Part shown: positions 7,914-16,447 of the stretch, piece after piece
How positions within the stretch are numbered: the first letter of the stretch is position 1
Layout: the number at the start of each line of letters is the position of its first letter
DNA from: an uncultured Eubacteriales bacterium
GTDB lineage: Bacteria; Bacillota_I; Bacilli_A; RF39; UBA660
Direction of reading: 5' to 3'
NCBI GenBank assembly: GCA_905211265.1
Contig: CAJMAC010000018.1
Span: forward strand, 1 to 22,726
Length of the DNA stretch: 22,726 nt
Translations under genes and position numbers: made by a program
The notes under the pieces: model-generated
What the model saw: only the letters and a program-made list of their open reading frames with translations
Told to the model about the DNA's origin: nothing
The model's database searches: none

Positions 7914-8915
7914 ATGAGTGATGATGAAATCATTGAGTATATTGATGTAAAAAATAGAAATGCTCATACTCCTATTGATTTCGGGGATTTAAGTTATGTT
8001 CAGATAAACTATGTTGAAATGAGAAGACAAGCAGAAAGAATATACGATATTGGAAATAATGTATGTTCTAAGCTCAATGGTGTTATAGCTGCAATTAATA
8101 AATTAGCTGGCTTAGTTGGGGCGAGTGTTAGTTTAAGTGTTGAAGATGTTAACAAAATAAATAATAAAGTAAATGAAATTACATCTTTTATAAATAGTCA
8201 AATAGATAGGTATGAAGAATTAAATGATGAAGTAAGTTCTAGAATAAATGATTTGAATTATTTGATAGATCAATTATTTGATGAGGATGGTAGCTACGTT
8301 TTTGTTATAAACGAGGATGGTAATAGAGAAAGAAAACTTTATCAAGATATTTTAAAAGAAAAAGAAAAAGAAGAAGCAGCAAAAATAATTAAAGAAAAAG
8401 TTGAAGCGGCAGGCTTTACTTATTATCCTGAAATGGGTACATATAGTGAATTATCATTTGATAGTGTTGAAGATAAAATGGCGGCATTTGATAACTTTAT
8501 TTACACAAAAGCGATGGAAGCAGGATTTACCGACAAAGAGGCTAAAATGGCAATTGTTATATCTAGATGGGAAACTGGAAACTATTCAAAGGAAGTTAAG
8601 GGCAGTGATATGTATAATTATATATTACCATCTAATAATAATATTTGTGGAGCCAAAGGCGGAAGTGGTAAGTGGGCTAATTTAGCACATGATAAAAACG
8701 GATTTAATATATATGATACAATAGATCAAAGTGCGGAGCATTTTACAGATTTTCTTCAAGGAGGATACTTTAGTCAGGGCTTAACTTCATTTACTAAAAT
8801 GCAACCAAAGTATTGTCCAATTGATGATCCCAGTGATACAAAAGGTGTTAATAGCCAATGGCTTGGAGGATGTCAAAGTTTATATTACCAATTATTTGGC
8901 GAATGGGTAGATTAA
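7914..8915 (+). CDS. Putative type VII-secreted-like wall hydrolase: helical LXG/WXG-like N-terminus plus glucosaminidase/lysozyme-like C-terminus
   Basis: A 333-residue protein. Residues 28-125 form a long helical hairpin (INYVEMRRQAERIYDIGNN and EDVNKINNKVNEITSFINSQ) with no signal peptide, the shape of WXG100/LXG substrates of type VII secretion. A charged helix (about 141-163) links to a C-terminal domain (about 185-333). There AIVISRWETGNYS, NNNICGAKGG with SGKWAN, FNIYDTIDQSAEHFTDFL and the GYFSQGL...KY segment follow the glucosaminidase/lysozyme-like order; Glu220 in WETG is the likely catalytic acid. Several Cys (245, 301, 320) could form disulfides outside the cell. Cell-wall cleavage is inferred from these motifs, and export by type VII is more speculative, since no ESX genes lie in the window. 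Base composition of the C-terminal half is somewhat richer in G/C than its neighbours. Confidence 0.65.
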   Translation: MSDDEIIEYIDVKNRNAHTPIDFGDLSYVQINYVEMRRQAERIYDIGNNVCSKLNGVIAAINKLAGLVGASVSLSVEDVNKINNKVNEITSFINSQIDRYEELNDEVSSRINDLNYLIDQLFDEDGSYVFVINEDGNRERKLYQDILKEKEKEEAAKIIKEKVEAAGFTYYPEMGTYSELSFDSVEDKMAAFDNFIYTKAMEAGFTDKEAKMAIVISRWETGNYSKEVKGSDMYNYILPSNNNICGAKGGSGKWANLAHDKNGFNIYDTIDQSAEHFTDFLQGGYFSQGLTSFTKMQPKYCPIDDPSDTKGVNSQWLGGCQSLYYQLFGEWVD

Positions 8916-8940
8916 AAATAAGCATTTTATAGTGTTTGAT

Positions 8941-8986
8941 GTTATAAAAAAATAAGAATCTCTAAATTCTTATCTTTTTTTATAAC
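8941..8986. terminator. Bidirectional terminator between convergent genes
   Basis: A long stem (8941-8959 with 8966-8986, core TAAGAAT / ATTCTTA plus an A/T-run extension) works on both strands. It ends the hydrolase operon on plus and the 91-residue gene on minus, whose last codons lie inside it. Confidence 0.85.
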
Positions 8987-9255
8987 ATGTATAAGTTACT
9001 ATCTGGTTCATTATAAATATTAGTGCTATTCGGAGACTCTAATCTAGTTACTCTTTGATTAAGTCTATTTATTTGTTTTTCTATTTTAGTTATTCTATTA
9101 TCTATATCACTTATAGGATTATAATTATTATATTGTGAATTATATCCTATATTGTATCCTGGATTATATTGTTGATTATATTGTGGCATCATTGGATTCA
9201 TGGGTATAGTACCTTGAAAACCATAACTATTATAAAACATATCTCTATTATTCAA
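8980..9255 (-). CDS. Small Asn/Tyr/Pro/Gln-rich protein with coiled-coil tail (possible spore-coat protein)
   Basis: A 91-residue protein starting at TTG 9255 (NNRDMFYNSYGFQG). AGGAG at 9268-9264 lies 8 bases before it; the longer reading from GTG 9264 would overlap the Shine-Dalgarno site itself. Residues 1-45 are low complexity (PQYNQQYNPGYNIGYNSQYNNYN), and residues 50-70 are a coiled-coil (IDNRITKIEKQINRLNQRVTRLE). This composition is common among coat and exosporium-type proteins of spore formers, and the upstream minus strand carries CATATAATA, which fits the CATAnnnTA -10 of the late sporulation sigma factors. Both clues are suggestive only. I do not recognise a family. Confidence 0.68.
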   Translation of the reverse strand: MNNRDMFYNSYGFQGTIPMNPMMPQYNQQYNPGYNIGYNSQYNNYNPISDIDNRITKIEKQINRLNQRVTRLESPNSTNIYNEPDSNLYML

Positions 9256-9305
9256 TTTTATCACTCCTGTTTTAGTATATTATATGTATAAGTGGGATAA
9301 AAATG

Positions 9306-9334
9306 TAGACTTTGAATAAAAAAAATAGTATAAT
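9306..9334 (+). promoter_or_regulatory. hisS: Promoter of hisS
   Basis: TAGACT (9306-9311), a 17-base spacer and TATAAT (9329-9334), about 18 bases before the start codon. Confidence 0.68.
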
Positions 9335-9352
9335 TGTATTGGATGTGAGAAA

Positions 9353-10645
9353 ATGGATAAAGTAGAATTAAAAAATATTAAAGGTACATTTGATTATTTA
9401 CCTAATGAACAAATATTAAAAAATAAAATTATTAACAAATTAAGTAAAGTATTTGAAAGTTATGGATATTTACCACTTGAAACTACAACATTATGTTATT
9501 ATGATTTGCTTGCTTCAAAATATGCTGGCGGTGCAGAAATATTAAAAGAAGTATATAAATTAGAAGATCAAGGAAAAAGAAACTTAGGATTAAGATATGA
9601 TTTAACTGTACCATTTGCTAAAGTTATTAGTATGAATAAAGGATTAAGCTTACCTTTTAAAAGATATGAAATAGGCAAGGTATATCGTGATGGTCCCGTT
9701 AAACTAGGAAGAAATAGAGAATTTTATCAATGTGATGTAGATGTATGTGGTATTCAAGGAAGATTTATTGAAGCAGAGTTATTATCTATGGCTGTAAATG
9801 GTTATAAGAGTTTAGGAATAGATATTTATATTGAATGGAATAATAGAAAATTATTATCAGGATTAATTAGTGAATGTGGTATAGAAGAAGAATATATTTC
9901 TAAAGTAATACTATCAGTTGATAAACTTGCTAAAATAGGGGAAGATGGAGTAAGAGAAGAATTAAAAGAATATAATATTGATAATATTAAATTAGATAAA
10001 TTATTTTCTTTCTTTAAATTAAATATGAATGAATTAAAAGAAAGATTTATTTGTACTAATAATAATACTTTAAAAGAAGGTTTAGAAGAAGTATTAGAGT
10101 TATCTAATTATATAGAAAAGTTAGGATTAACTGAATGTGTATTTACTCCATATTTAGCACGTGGATTAGAAATATATACTGGTGTAGTATTTGAAGTGTT
10201 TGATAAAAAGAAAAGAATAACTTCCTCAATTGGTGCAGGAGGTAGATATGATAAAATAATTACTAACTTTATTGATGACGGTAATGAATATCCTGCTTTA
10301 GGTATGACTTTTGGTCTTGCTCCAATATATGAGATATTAAATATGGAGAGTATGGATAAAGAAGTATTATACGATTTATTAATAATTCCTATGGGATGTG
10401 AAATAGAAAGTTTAAATCTTGCTAATAAACTTAGAAGTAGCAATGTTAAAGTAGTTATTGAAATGAAAAAGAAACTTAATAAGAGTTTAGATTGGGCTAA
10501 TAGAAATAATATTCCATATGTAATAATAATTGGAGAAAATGAAGTAAACTCTAATAAAATAAAAATTAAAGATATGAATAATTCAACTGAATATGAAGTA
10601 GAATTAGATAATATAGATAAAATAATAGATATCATAAGAAAGTAA
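9353..10645 (+). CDS. hisS: Histidyl-tRNA synthetase, archaeal/eukaryotic-like type
   Basis: Class II aminoacyl-tRNA synthetase charging tRNA-His, 430 residues. The N-terminal catalytic core has KGTFDYLP, the LRYDLTVPFAKVI segment and motif 2 region FKRYEIGKVYRDGP...REFYQCDVD. Both resemble the archaeal/eukaryotic pattern (LRYDLTVPFAR, RREFYQCDFD) rather than the usual bacterial LRPEGTA and RYRQFHQ. The HisA motif is RGLEIYTG near 269-276 (usually RGLDYYTG), so the Asp is replaced by Glu. Motif 3 is GAGGRYDKI. The last ~85 residues (LLIIPMGCEIESLNLANKLR) form the HGTP anticodon-binding domain. The start at ATG 9353 has a weak GGATG/GTGAG site. The usual neighbour aspS is absent, and the gene has its own promoter and terminator. 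Confidence 0.93.
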   Translation: MDKVELKNIKGTFDYLPNEQILKNKIINKLSKVFESYGYLPLETTTLCYYDLLASKYAGGAEILKEVYKLEDQGKRNLGLRYDLTVPFAKVISMNKGLSLPFKRYEIGKVYRDGPVKLGRNREFYQCDVDVCGIQGRFIEAELLSMAVNGYKSLGIDIYIEWNNRKLLSGLISECGIEEEYISKVILSVDKLAKIGEDGVREELKEYNIDNIKLDKLFSFFKLNMNELKERFICTNNNTLKEGLEEVLELSNYIEKLGLTECVFTPYLARGLEIYTGVVFEVFDKKKRITSSIGAGGRYDKIITNFIDDGNEYPALGMTFGLAPIYEILNMESMDKEVLYDLLIIPMGCEIESLNLANKLRSSNVKVVIEMKKKLNKSLDWANRNNIPYVIIIGENEVNSNKIKIKDMNNSTEYEVELDNIDKIIDIIRK

Positions 10646-10669
10646 TAGAATCTTCTATTATTTTTCTTT
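10643..10669 (+). terminator. hisS: Intrinsic terminator of hisS
   Basis: TAATAGA / TCTATTA stem (10643-10649 with 10654-10660) with an ATCT loop and a TTTTTCTTT tail, directly at the hisS stop. Confidence 0.85.
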
Positions 10670-10707
10670 ATTTTATAGTATAATATTTTTATAAAGGATT
10701 TGATATA

Positions 10708-12489
10708 ATGAGTAAAATAAAAGTAATGGATGAATTACTATCTAATAAAATAGCTGCTGGAGAAGTAGTAGAAAAATGTGTATCAATAGTAAAAGAATTA
10801 GTAGAAAATTCAATTGATGCAGGTAGCAATGAAATAAAAATAGAATTAAAAGAAGCAGGACTTCGAGAAATAAAAGTAATAGATAATGGAAGTGGTATGG
10901 ATAATAATGATGCCATACTTGCTTTTCAAAGACATGCGACTAGTAAATTATATACTGATGATGATTTATTTAATATTAAATCATTAGGATTTCGAGGTGA
11001 GGCTTTACCTTCGATTGCATCAGTTAGTGATGTTGTACTTAAAACTTGTCAAAGTGATAAAGGATTTTTAGTACATATAAAAGGAGGCAAAATTCTAGAA
11101 GAAACAGTATGTGAAGCAAGAAAGGGTACTAATATTACTGTAACTAATCTATTTTTTAATACCCCTGCTAGACTTAAACATTTATCTAGTATAAATAGTG
11201 AACTTGCTAGTATAGTAGACTATGTAAATAAAATGGCTTTATCATATCCAAACATTAAATTTATATTAACTAATGATGAAAAAGAAATATTAAATACTGA
11301 TGGCTCTAATAATTTACTTAAAGTAATAAGAAGTATATATGGAATGGATATAACTAAAAAAATGATAGAAATAAAGTCTAGTAATGATGATTATGAAATA
11401 TATGGTTATATATCTTTACCTGAAGTTACAAGAAGTAGTAAAAATTATATGACTACATTAGTAAATGGTAGAGTAATAAAAAATACTATTTTATATAGAG
11501 TAATTAATGATAGTTATACATCATTTAAAGAAGATACAAGATATCCAATTGTTATACTAAATATTAAGTGTGATCCTATGTTAATTGATGTTAATATACA
11601 TCCTTCAAAAATGGATATAAAATTTAGTAATTTTGAAGATTTAAAAATATTAATATCTAATACTATTACTAATGCAATTAAAAATAAATTATTAATACCT
11701 AAAATAGATAGTTCAAAAGTAATAGACACTACAAAATATGAAAATTTAAGTTTGAATTTAGAAAGAAATGTTGTTAGTGAAAATACTGATATTGATAGTG
11801 AATATAAATCTAAACTAAATGATTTAATTAATTTTAATTATAATGAAGATAATACTAATAATCTAGAAGAACCCCAATATATCGAACAAATAACCGAAGA
11901 AAGAAAATTACCAGAATTGTATCCTATAGGCTTAGCATTAGGAACATATATTGTATGTCAAAATGAACATGGAGTATATTTAATAGATCAACATGCTGCA
12001 GCAGAAAGAATAAACTATGAAAAAATGAGCTATTTATTATCTCATCCAAGTGAAAATACTATTACAACCTTATTTCCTTTTGTAATAGAATTACCTAAAA
12101 ATGATTATTTAAGTTTAAAAGACAATTTATATATTCTAGATAATTTAAAAATATCTTATGAAGAATTTGGACAAAATAGTTTAAGAATATATTCTCATCC
12201 AACTTGGTTTCCTTTAGGTAGGGAAGTAGAATGTATGAATAAAATTATTGAACTTATTTTATATAAAGAAAAAGATTTTAGTTTAGAAAAATTTAATGAT
12301 AATTTAGCTAAAATGGTAAGTTGTAAGATGAGTGTTAAAGGTAATACTGATATATCTTTTGATATGATGGAAGAAATATTAAATGGTTTAAGAAAATGTA
12401 ACAATCCCTTTAATTGCCCACATGGTAGACCTACAATTATAGAGTTTACTATATATGAACTTGAAAGAATGTTTAAAAGAAGTATATAA
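10708..12489 (+). CDS. mutL: DNA mismatch repair protein MutL (endonuclease type)
   Basis: Mismatch-repair ATPase and nicking endonuclease acting after MutS. At 593 residues the length is normal. The N-terminal GHKL ATPase carries ELVENSIDAG (30-39), DNGSGM (59-64) and SLGFRGEALPSIASV (92-106). The C-terminal endonuclease carries the metal-binding DQHAAAERINYE motif near 427-438, SCKMSVK near 533, and CPHGRPTI near 570, all intact, so this is the nicking class found in species lacking MutH. ATG 10708 follows AAAGGA at 10693-10698, and TATAAT at 10679-10684 is a plausible -10. mutS is not in the window. Confidence 0.96.
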   Translation: MSKIKVMDELLSNKIAAGEVVEKCVSIVKELVENSIDAGSNEIKIELKEAGLREIKVIDNGSGMDNNDAILAFQRHATSKLYTDDDLFNIKSLGFRGEALPSIASVSDVVLKTCQSDKGFLVHIKGGKILEETVCEARKGTNITVTNLFFNTPARLKHLSSINSELASIVDYVNKMALSYPNIKFILTNDEKEILNTDGSNNLLKVIRSIYGMDITKKMIEIKSSNDDYEIYGYISLPEVTRSSKNYMTTLVNGRVIKNTILYRVINDSYTSFKEDTRYPIVILNIKCDPMLIDVNIHPSKMDIKFSNFEDLKILISNTITNAIKNKLLIPKIDSSKVIDTTKYENLSLNLERNVVSENTDIDSEYKSKLNDLINFNYNEDNTNNLEEPQYIEQITEERKLPELYPIGLALGTYIVCQNEHGVYLIDQHAAAERINYEKMSYLLSHPSENTITTLFPFVIELPKNDYLSLKDNLYILDNLKISYEEFGQNSLRIYSHPTWFPLGREVECMNKIIELILYKEKDFSLEKFNDNLAKMVSCKMSVKGNTDISFDMMEEILNGLRKCNNPFNCPHGRPTIIEFTIYELERMFKRSI

Positions 12490-12517
12490 GAAGTTAGATA
12501 TCTAATTTCTTTTTTTA
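12488..12517 (+). terminator. mutL: Intrinsic terminator of mutL
   Basis: Stem AAGAAGTTAG / CTAATTTCTT (12488-12497 with 12502-12511, one G-U pair), ATAT loop, followed by a T-run. Confidence 0.87.
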
Positions 12518-12559
12518 CTTTACACTTATTTCTTTTTTTGTAAAAAAACTTAAAAACTA

Positions 12560-12588
12560 TTTACAAAACACATATTTAATAGTAGAAT
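12560..12588 (+). promoter_or_regulatory. mraZ: Promoter of the mraZ division cluster
   Basis: TTTACA (12560-12565), 17-base spacer, TAGAAT (12583-12588). Transcription should start about 8 bases later, just before the MraZ box. Confidence 0.72.
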
Positions 12589-12599
12589 AAAATCATAGA

Positions 12600-12627
12600 A
12601 TGTGGCATGAAGTGGAAGAAAGTGGGG
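12600..12627 (+). promoter_or_regulatory. mraZ: MraZ box: three GTGG repeats at 10-base spacing
   Basis: GTGG at 12602-12605, 12612-12615 and 12622-12625, exactly one helical turn apart and each preceded by A/T. MraZ is known to bind tandem GTGG-type repeats before its own gene and repress the division cluster. Here the box is downstream of the -10, and its third repeat merges with the mraZ Shine-Dalgarno site (GTGGGGAG), so bound MraZ would block early elongation; an effect on translation is speculative. Confidence 0.8.
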
Positions 12628-12634
12628 AGTAAGT

Positions 12635-13075
12635 ATGTTGATGGGTGAATATCATCATAATATTGATGATAAAAATAGATTAATAATTCCTTCAAAATTT
12701 CGTGAGGAATTAGGTAATGAATTTGTTATTACTCGTGGACTAGATGGTTGTTTATTTGTTTATTCTATGGATGAATGGAATAAAGTAATGAATAAATTAA
12801 AAACACTTCCTTTTACTAAAAAAGACGCAAGAACTTTTATGAGATTTATGTTATCTGCTGCTTCTATTTGTGAATTTGATAAACAAGGTAGGATTAACTT
12901 AGTAAACTCTTTAATTAATTATGCTGAAATCAAAAAAGAATGTGTTATCATTGGGGTTAATGATCGCTTAGAAATTTGGGCAGTTGAGAAATTTAATGAA
13001 CTATTATCTAATAGTGAAGAATTATCTTTAATTGCAGAAAACTTGTTTGATGGGGGTTATGAAGATGTTGCATAA
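12635..13075 (+). CDS. mraZ: Transcriptional regulator MraZ
   Basis: AbrB-like DNA-binding protein that autoregulates the division and cell-wall cluster. The 146-residue length is normal. The start is MLMGEYHHNIDDKNRLIIPSKFRE, the family hallmark, with the second half repeating the fold (MRFMLSAASICEFDKQGRINL). ATG 12635 is preceded by GGGGAG. Three GTGG repeats lie directly upstream. Its stop overlaps the rsmH start by 11 bases. Confidence 0.97.
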   Translation: MLMGEYHHNIDDKNRLIIPSKFREELGNEFVITRGLDGCLFVYSMDEWNKVMNKLKTLPFTKKDARTFMRFMLSAASICEFDKQGRINLVNSLINYAEIKKECVIIGVNDRLEIWAVEKFNELLSNSEELSLIAENLFDGGYEDVA

Positions 13076-13994
13076 GAGTGTATTACTTAGTGAATCAATC
13101 AATAATTTAAATATTAAAAACGGTGGAGTTTATGTTGATGCTACTTTGGGATTCGGGGGGCATTCATCAGAGATACTAAAAAAGAATAAAAAGGGTAGAC
13201 TTATATGTTTTGATCAAGATAATGAAGCAATTAATTATAGCAAAGAATATTTAAGTAAATTTGGTGATAATTTTACTATAATTAAATCTAATTTTGTTAA
13301 TATGAAAAGTGAATTAAATAAACTAGGTATAACAAAAGTAGATGGTATATTATTTGATCTTGGAGTAAGTTCTGTACAACTAGATGAAGCGGAACGTGGA
13401 TTTAGTTTTCATAAAGATGCTAAACTTGATATGAGAATGAATCAAGACCAAGACTTATCAGCATATGAAGTAGTAAATACCTATAGTTTTAAAGATTTAG
13501 TTAGAATATTAACTAAATATGGTGAAGAAAAATATGCAAGTAGTATTGCAAGAAATATTATAAAATATCGTGAAAAAAAGAATATTGAAACAACATTAGA
13601 ATTATCTGAAATAGTCAATTCTAGTGTACCAATGAAAGTACGAAGAGAAAAAAATCCATCAAGAAAAACATTCCAAGCAATAAGAATTGAAGTAAATAAT
13701 GAACTTGAAGTATTATCTAGTGCCTTAGAACAAGCAATAGATTTACTAGATATAAATGGTAGAATTTGTGTAATAACATTTCATTCATTAGAAGATAGAA
13801 TAGTTAAACAAACTTTTAAAAAATATAGTGAAGTTGATAAAATGTTTAAAAATTTACCTGAAATACCTGAAGAATATAAACCAATATTAAAATTAATTGG
13901 TAAAAGTATTACACCAGGAAATAATGAATTAGAAGAAAATAATAGATCTAGAAGTTCAAGGCTTAGAGTAGCAGAAAAAATAAGAATAAAGTAA
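13065..13994 (+). CDS. rsmH: 16S rRNA m4C1402 methyltransferase RsmH (MraW)
   Basis: SAM-dependent enzyme that N4-methylates C1402 of 16S rRNA. I take the start as ATG 13065 (MLHKSVLLSESINNL), 309 residues, because GGGGG at 13052-13056 lies 8 bases before it; ATG 13059 is too close and a longer frame from 13032 has no support. The SAM-binding motif VDATLGFGGHSSEIL lies near the N-terminus, and DGILFDLGVSSVQLD, ERGFSFHKDAKLDMRMN, RKTFQAIRIEVNNEL and ITFHSLEDRIVK follow in the family order. The C-terminus SRSSRLRVAEK is typical. It is translationally coupled to mraZ. Confidence 0.96.
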   Translation: MLHKSVLLSESINNLNIKNGGVYVDATLGFGGHSSEILKKNKKGRLICFDQDNEAINYSKEYLSKFGDNFTIIKSNFVNMKSELNKLGITKVDGILFDLGVSSVQLDEAERGFSFHKDAKLDMRMNQDQDLSAYEVVNTYSFKDLVRILTKYGEEKYASSIARNIIKYREKKNIETTLELSEIVNSSVPMKVRREKNPSRKTFQAIRIEVNNELEVLSSALEQAIDLLDINGRICVITFHSLEDRIVKQTFKKYSEVDKMFKNLPEIPEEYKPILKLIGKSITPGNNELEENNRSRSSRLRVAEKIRIK

Positions 13995-14021
13995 TTAAAT
14001 ATAAGAATAAAGGGTGATACT

Positions 14022-14309
14022 ATGGTGAAAAAGAAGAAAAAAGTTTTTACTAAATTAGAAAGATTTCTCTATAAATCTTTTGTAACTTTAACAGTAGTTC
14101 TAATTTTATTTATAGTAGTAGGTCAAATATCTTTAGCAGAAATTAACCTAGAAGTACAAAAGCTAGAAAAAGAAGTTAGTGATAAAAAAGAAGTAAATCA
14201 AAGTTTAGTTATGAAGATTAATGAAATGGCATCATTAGGAAATATACAAAGTGTATCATCTGAAATGGGCTTAGCCTATAATAATGAAAATATAAAAACG
14301 ATAGAATAG
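14022..14309 (+). CDS. ftsL: Cell division protein FtsL
   Basis: A 95-residue single-pass divisome protein that works with FtsB/DivIC and the division transpeptidase. It has a lysine-rich cytoplasmic start (VKKKKKVFTKLERF), a transmembrane helix at about 20-40 (FVTLTVVLILFIVVGQISL) and an extracellular coiled-coil (about 42-72). Sequence identity in this family is low, so the call rests on topology and on its place between rsmH and the transpeptidase. AAAGGGTGAT precedes ATG 14022, and the stop TAG is adjacent to the next gene's Shine-Dalgarno site. Confidence 0.88.
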   Translation: MVKKKKKVFTKLERFLYKSFVTLTVVLILFIVVGQISLAEINLEVQKLEKEVSDKKEVNQSLVMKINEMASLGNIQSVSSEMGLAYNNENIKTIE

Positions 14310-14318
14310 GTGATTGAT

Positions 14319-16436
14319 ATGAAAAAAGACATTAATAATAATAAAGTACATATAAGTAATTTAATATTTGTTTTCGTCTTTTTTTTGTTAACTTTAATAA
14401 TAGGAAAAATAGGTTATTTATGTTTATTTGATATGAAAGTTAATGATAGTACTCTTAGTGCTTTTATTGAAAAAAGAAATATTAAAAAAGAAATAATTGA
14501 ACCTACTCGTGGTACAATATATGATGTAAATGGTAATACTCTAGCACAAGAAGTAGCAAGTTATACCGTAATAGCATACTTAGATGAAAAAAGAAGTGAA
14601 GGCTCTGATACATTAAAGCATGTAAAAGATATCGAAGGAACTGCAGAAAAATTAGCACCTTACATTAATATGTCAAAAGAAAATTTAATTACTCTACTTA
14701 GTAAAGATGCCTATCAAGTAGAATTAGGTCCAGGAGGCAGAAATTTAAGTCAAATTCAAATGGAAGAAATAAAAAATTTAAATTTACCTGGAATAGACTT
14801 TGTTAAAAATACTAAAAGATATTATCCAAATGGAGACTTTGCTTCCTATATGATTGGATATACTAAAACAACGGATAATGTTACTAAAGGGGAAATGGGA
14901 ATTGAAGAATATTTTAATAATGATTTAACTGGTAGTGCAGGATATATTACCTATGAAAAAGATAGATATGGTTATAAAATAGCAAATGGTAGAGAATATA
15001 TCGAAGACGCAGTAAATGGTAATAATATTTATTTAACAATAGATAATAATATTGAATTATTTATTGAAAAAGCAGTTAAATCTATGCAAAGTGAGTCAGA
15101 AGCAGAATGGGCTTTAATGATTGTAGCAAATGCTAAAACAGGAGCAGTTTTAGGATATAGTTCTACCCCTAGTTTTGATCCTAATCTAAGAAATATGACT
15201 TCATATTTAGATCCAATTGTAAGTAATGCTTATGAACCAGGTTCTACAATGAAAATATTTAGTTACATGTGTGCAGTATCATCAGGAAAATATAAGGGAA
15301 ATGATACTTTTGTTTCAGGTAGTAAAACTTATGAAAGTGAAATAGATAATGATAATGTTACCATAAGAGACTGGAATAAAACAGGATGGGGAACAATAAC
15401 TTATGATAAAGGATTTGCACTATCATCAAATATTGGAGTAGCTAACTTATTAGAAACAACAATTACTAAAAGTGAATTAAAAGCATGTTATGAAAAATAT
15501 GGCTTTGGTAAAAAAACAGGATTTACTATGGCAAGAGAATATACTGGTAATATAGATTTTACTTATGACATTGAAGCAGCAACCGCAGGATATGGACAAG
15601 GTATAACAACAACCCCAATACAACATATCCAAGCTTTGACAATGATAGCAAATAATGGTACAATGATAAAACCATATATTGTAAGTAAAATAGTTAACCC
15701 TAATACTGATAAAACAATTTATAATGCAAGTATTAAAAAAGAAGAAAATATAGTAAGCACTGAAACAGTAAATAAAATGAAAGAATTACTTCGTAGTGTT
15801 GTTCAACCAGAGAAAGAAAATGCTACTGGATATGCTTATTATATGGAAGACTATGACTTAATAGGAAAAACTGGTACTGCCCAATTATTTGATAATAAAA
15901 CAGGTTCATATTTATCAGGTGCTTCTGATTATATTTATTCATTTAGTGGTTTATATCCTGGAGATAATCCTGAAATTATAATATATACTGCCTTAAAGAA
16001 ACCAAAAGATACAAAAAATTATCTAGCTAGTGCAGTAAAAGATGTCGTAGTAAATACAAGTAAATACCTAAATATAAAAGAAGTAAAAAAAGATACCACT
16101 AGTTATAACGTAGATAATTATATAAATAAAGATCCTAATATCTTAAAAGATAATCTAACAAGTAAAGGAATAAAAGTAATAGTATTAGGTAATGGTAATA
16201 AAGTAATTAATCAATATCCTAATATGGGAAGTATAATAAATAAAAATGATTTAGTAATACTATTAACAAATAATTATGATAAAACATTGCCAGATTTAAC
16301 AAATATGTCATTTAAAGAAGTAATAACCATATTAGATTATTTAAATATAGATTATACCTACGAAGGATATGGATATTTATCTAGTATTGAACAAATAGAT
16401 AATAAATATAAATTAATATTTAAGCCAAAATATTAG
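14319..16436 (+). CDS. Division or spore peptidoglycan transpeptidase, class B PBP with PASTA domains (PbpB/SpoVD-like)
   Basis: Class B penicillin-binding protein that cross-links septal peptidoglycan, 705 residues from ATG 14319; AGGTGAT at 14308-14314 suits this start better than GTG 14310. A membrane anchor lies at about 14-33 (NLIFVFVFFLLTLIIGKIGY). The dimerisation domain begins at EPTRGTIYDVNGNTLA. The transpeptidase motifs are STMK (catalytic Ser near 308), SSN (near 369) and KTGT (near 516), all intact. The C-terminal ~110 residues form two PASTA-like repeats (NILKDNLTSKGIKV and PDLTNMSFKEVITILDYLNI). PASTA and position suggest PbpB (vegetative division) or SpoVD (spore cortex); the sequence alone does not decide. 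The next gene starts 11 bases after the stop. Confidence 0.92.
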   Translation: MKKDINNNKVHISNLIFVFVFFLLTLIIGKIGYLCLFDMKVNDSTLSAFIEKRNIKKEIIEPTRGTIYDVNGNTLAQEVASYTVIAYLDEKRSEGSDTLKHVKDIEGTAEKLAPYINMSKENLITLLSKDAYQVELGPGGRNLSQIQMEEIKNLNLPGIDFVKNTKRYYPNGDFASYMIGYTKTTDNVTKGEMGIEEYFNNDLTGSAGYITYEKDRYGYKIANGREYIEDAVNGNNIYLTIDNNIELFIEKAVKSMQSESEAEWALMIVANAKTGAVLGYSSTPSFDPNLRNMTSYLDPIVSNAYEPGSTMKIFSYMCAVSSGKYKGNDTFVSGSKTYESEIDNDNVTIRDWNKTGWGTITYDKGFALSSNIGVANLLETTITKSELKACYEKYGFGKKTGFTMAREYTGNIDFTYDIEAATAGYGQGITTTPIQHIQALTMIANNGTMIKPYIVSKIVNPNTDKTIYNASIKKEENIVSTETVNKMKELLRSVVQPEKENATGYAYYMEDYDLIGKTGTAQLFDNKTGSYLSGASDYIYSFSGLYPGDNPEIIIYTALKKPKDTKNYLASAVKDVVVNTSKYLNIKEVKKDTTSYNVDNYINKDPNILKDNLTSKGIKVIVLGNGNKVINQYPNMGSIINKNDLVILLTNNYDKTLPDLTNMSFKEVITILDYLNIDYTYEGYGYLSSIEQIDNKYKLIFKPKY

Positions 16437-16447
16437 AAAGGATTATT

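Noticed and set aside
13032..13064. Longer N-terminus for rsmH beginning at 13032
   Set aside because: Family proteins start close to HKSVLL, and GGGGG is positioned for ATG 13065.
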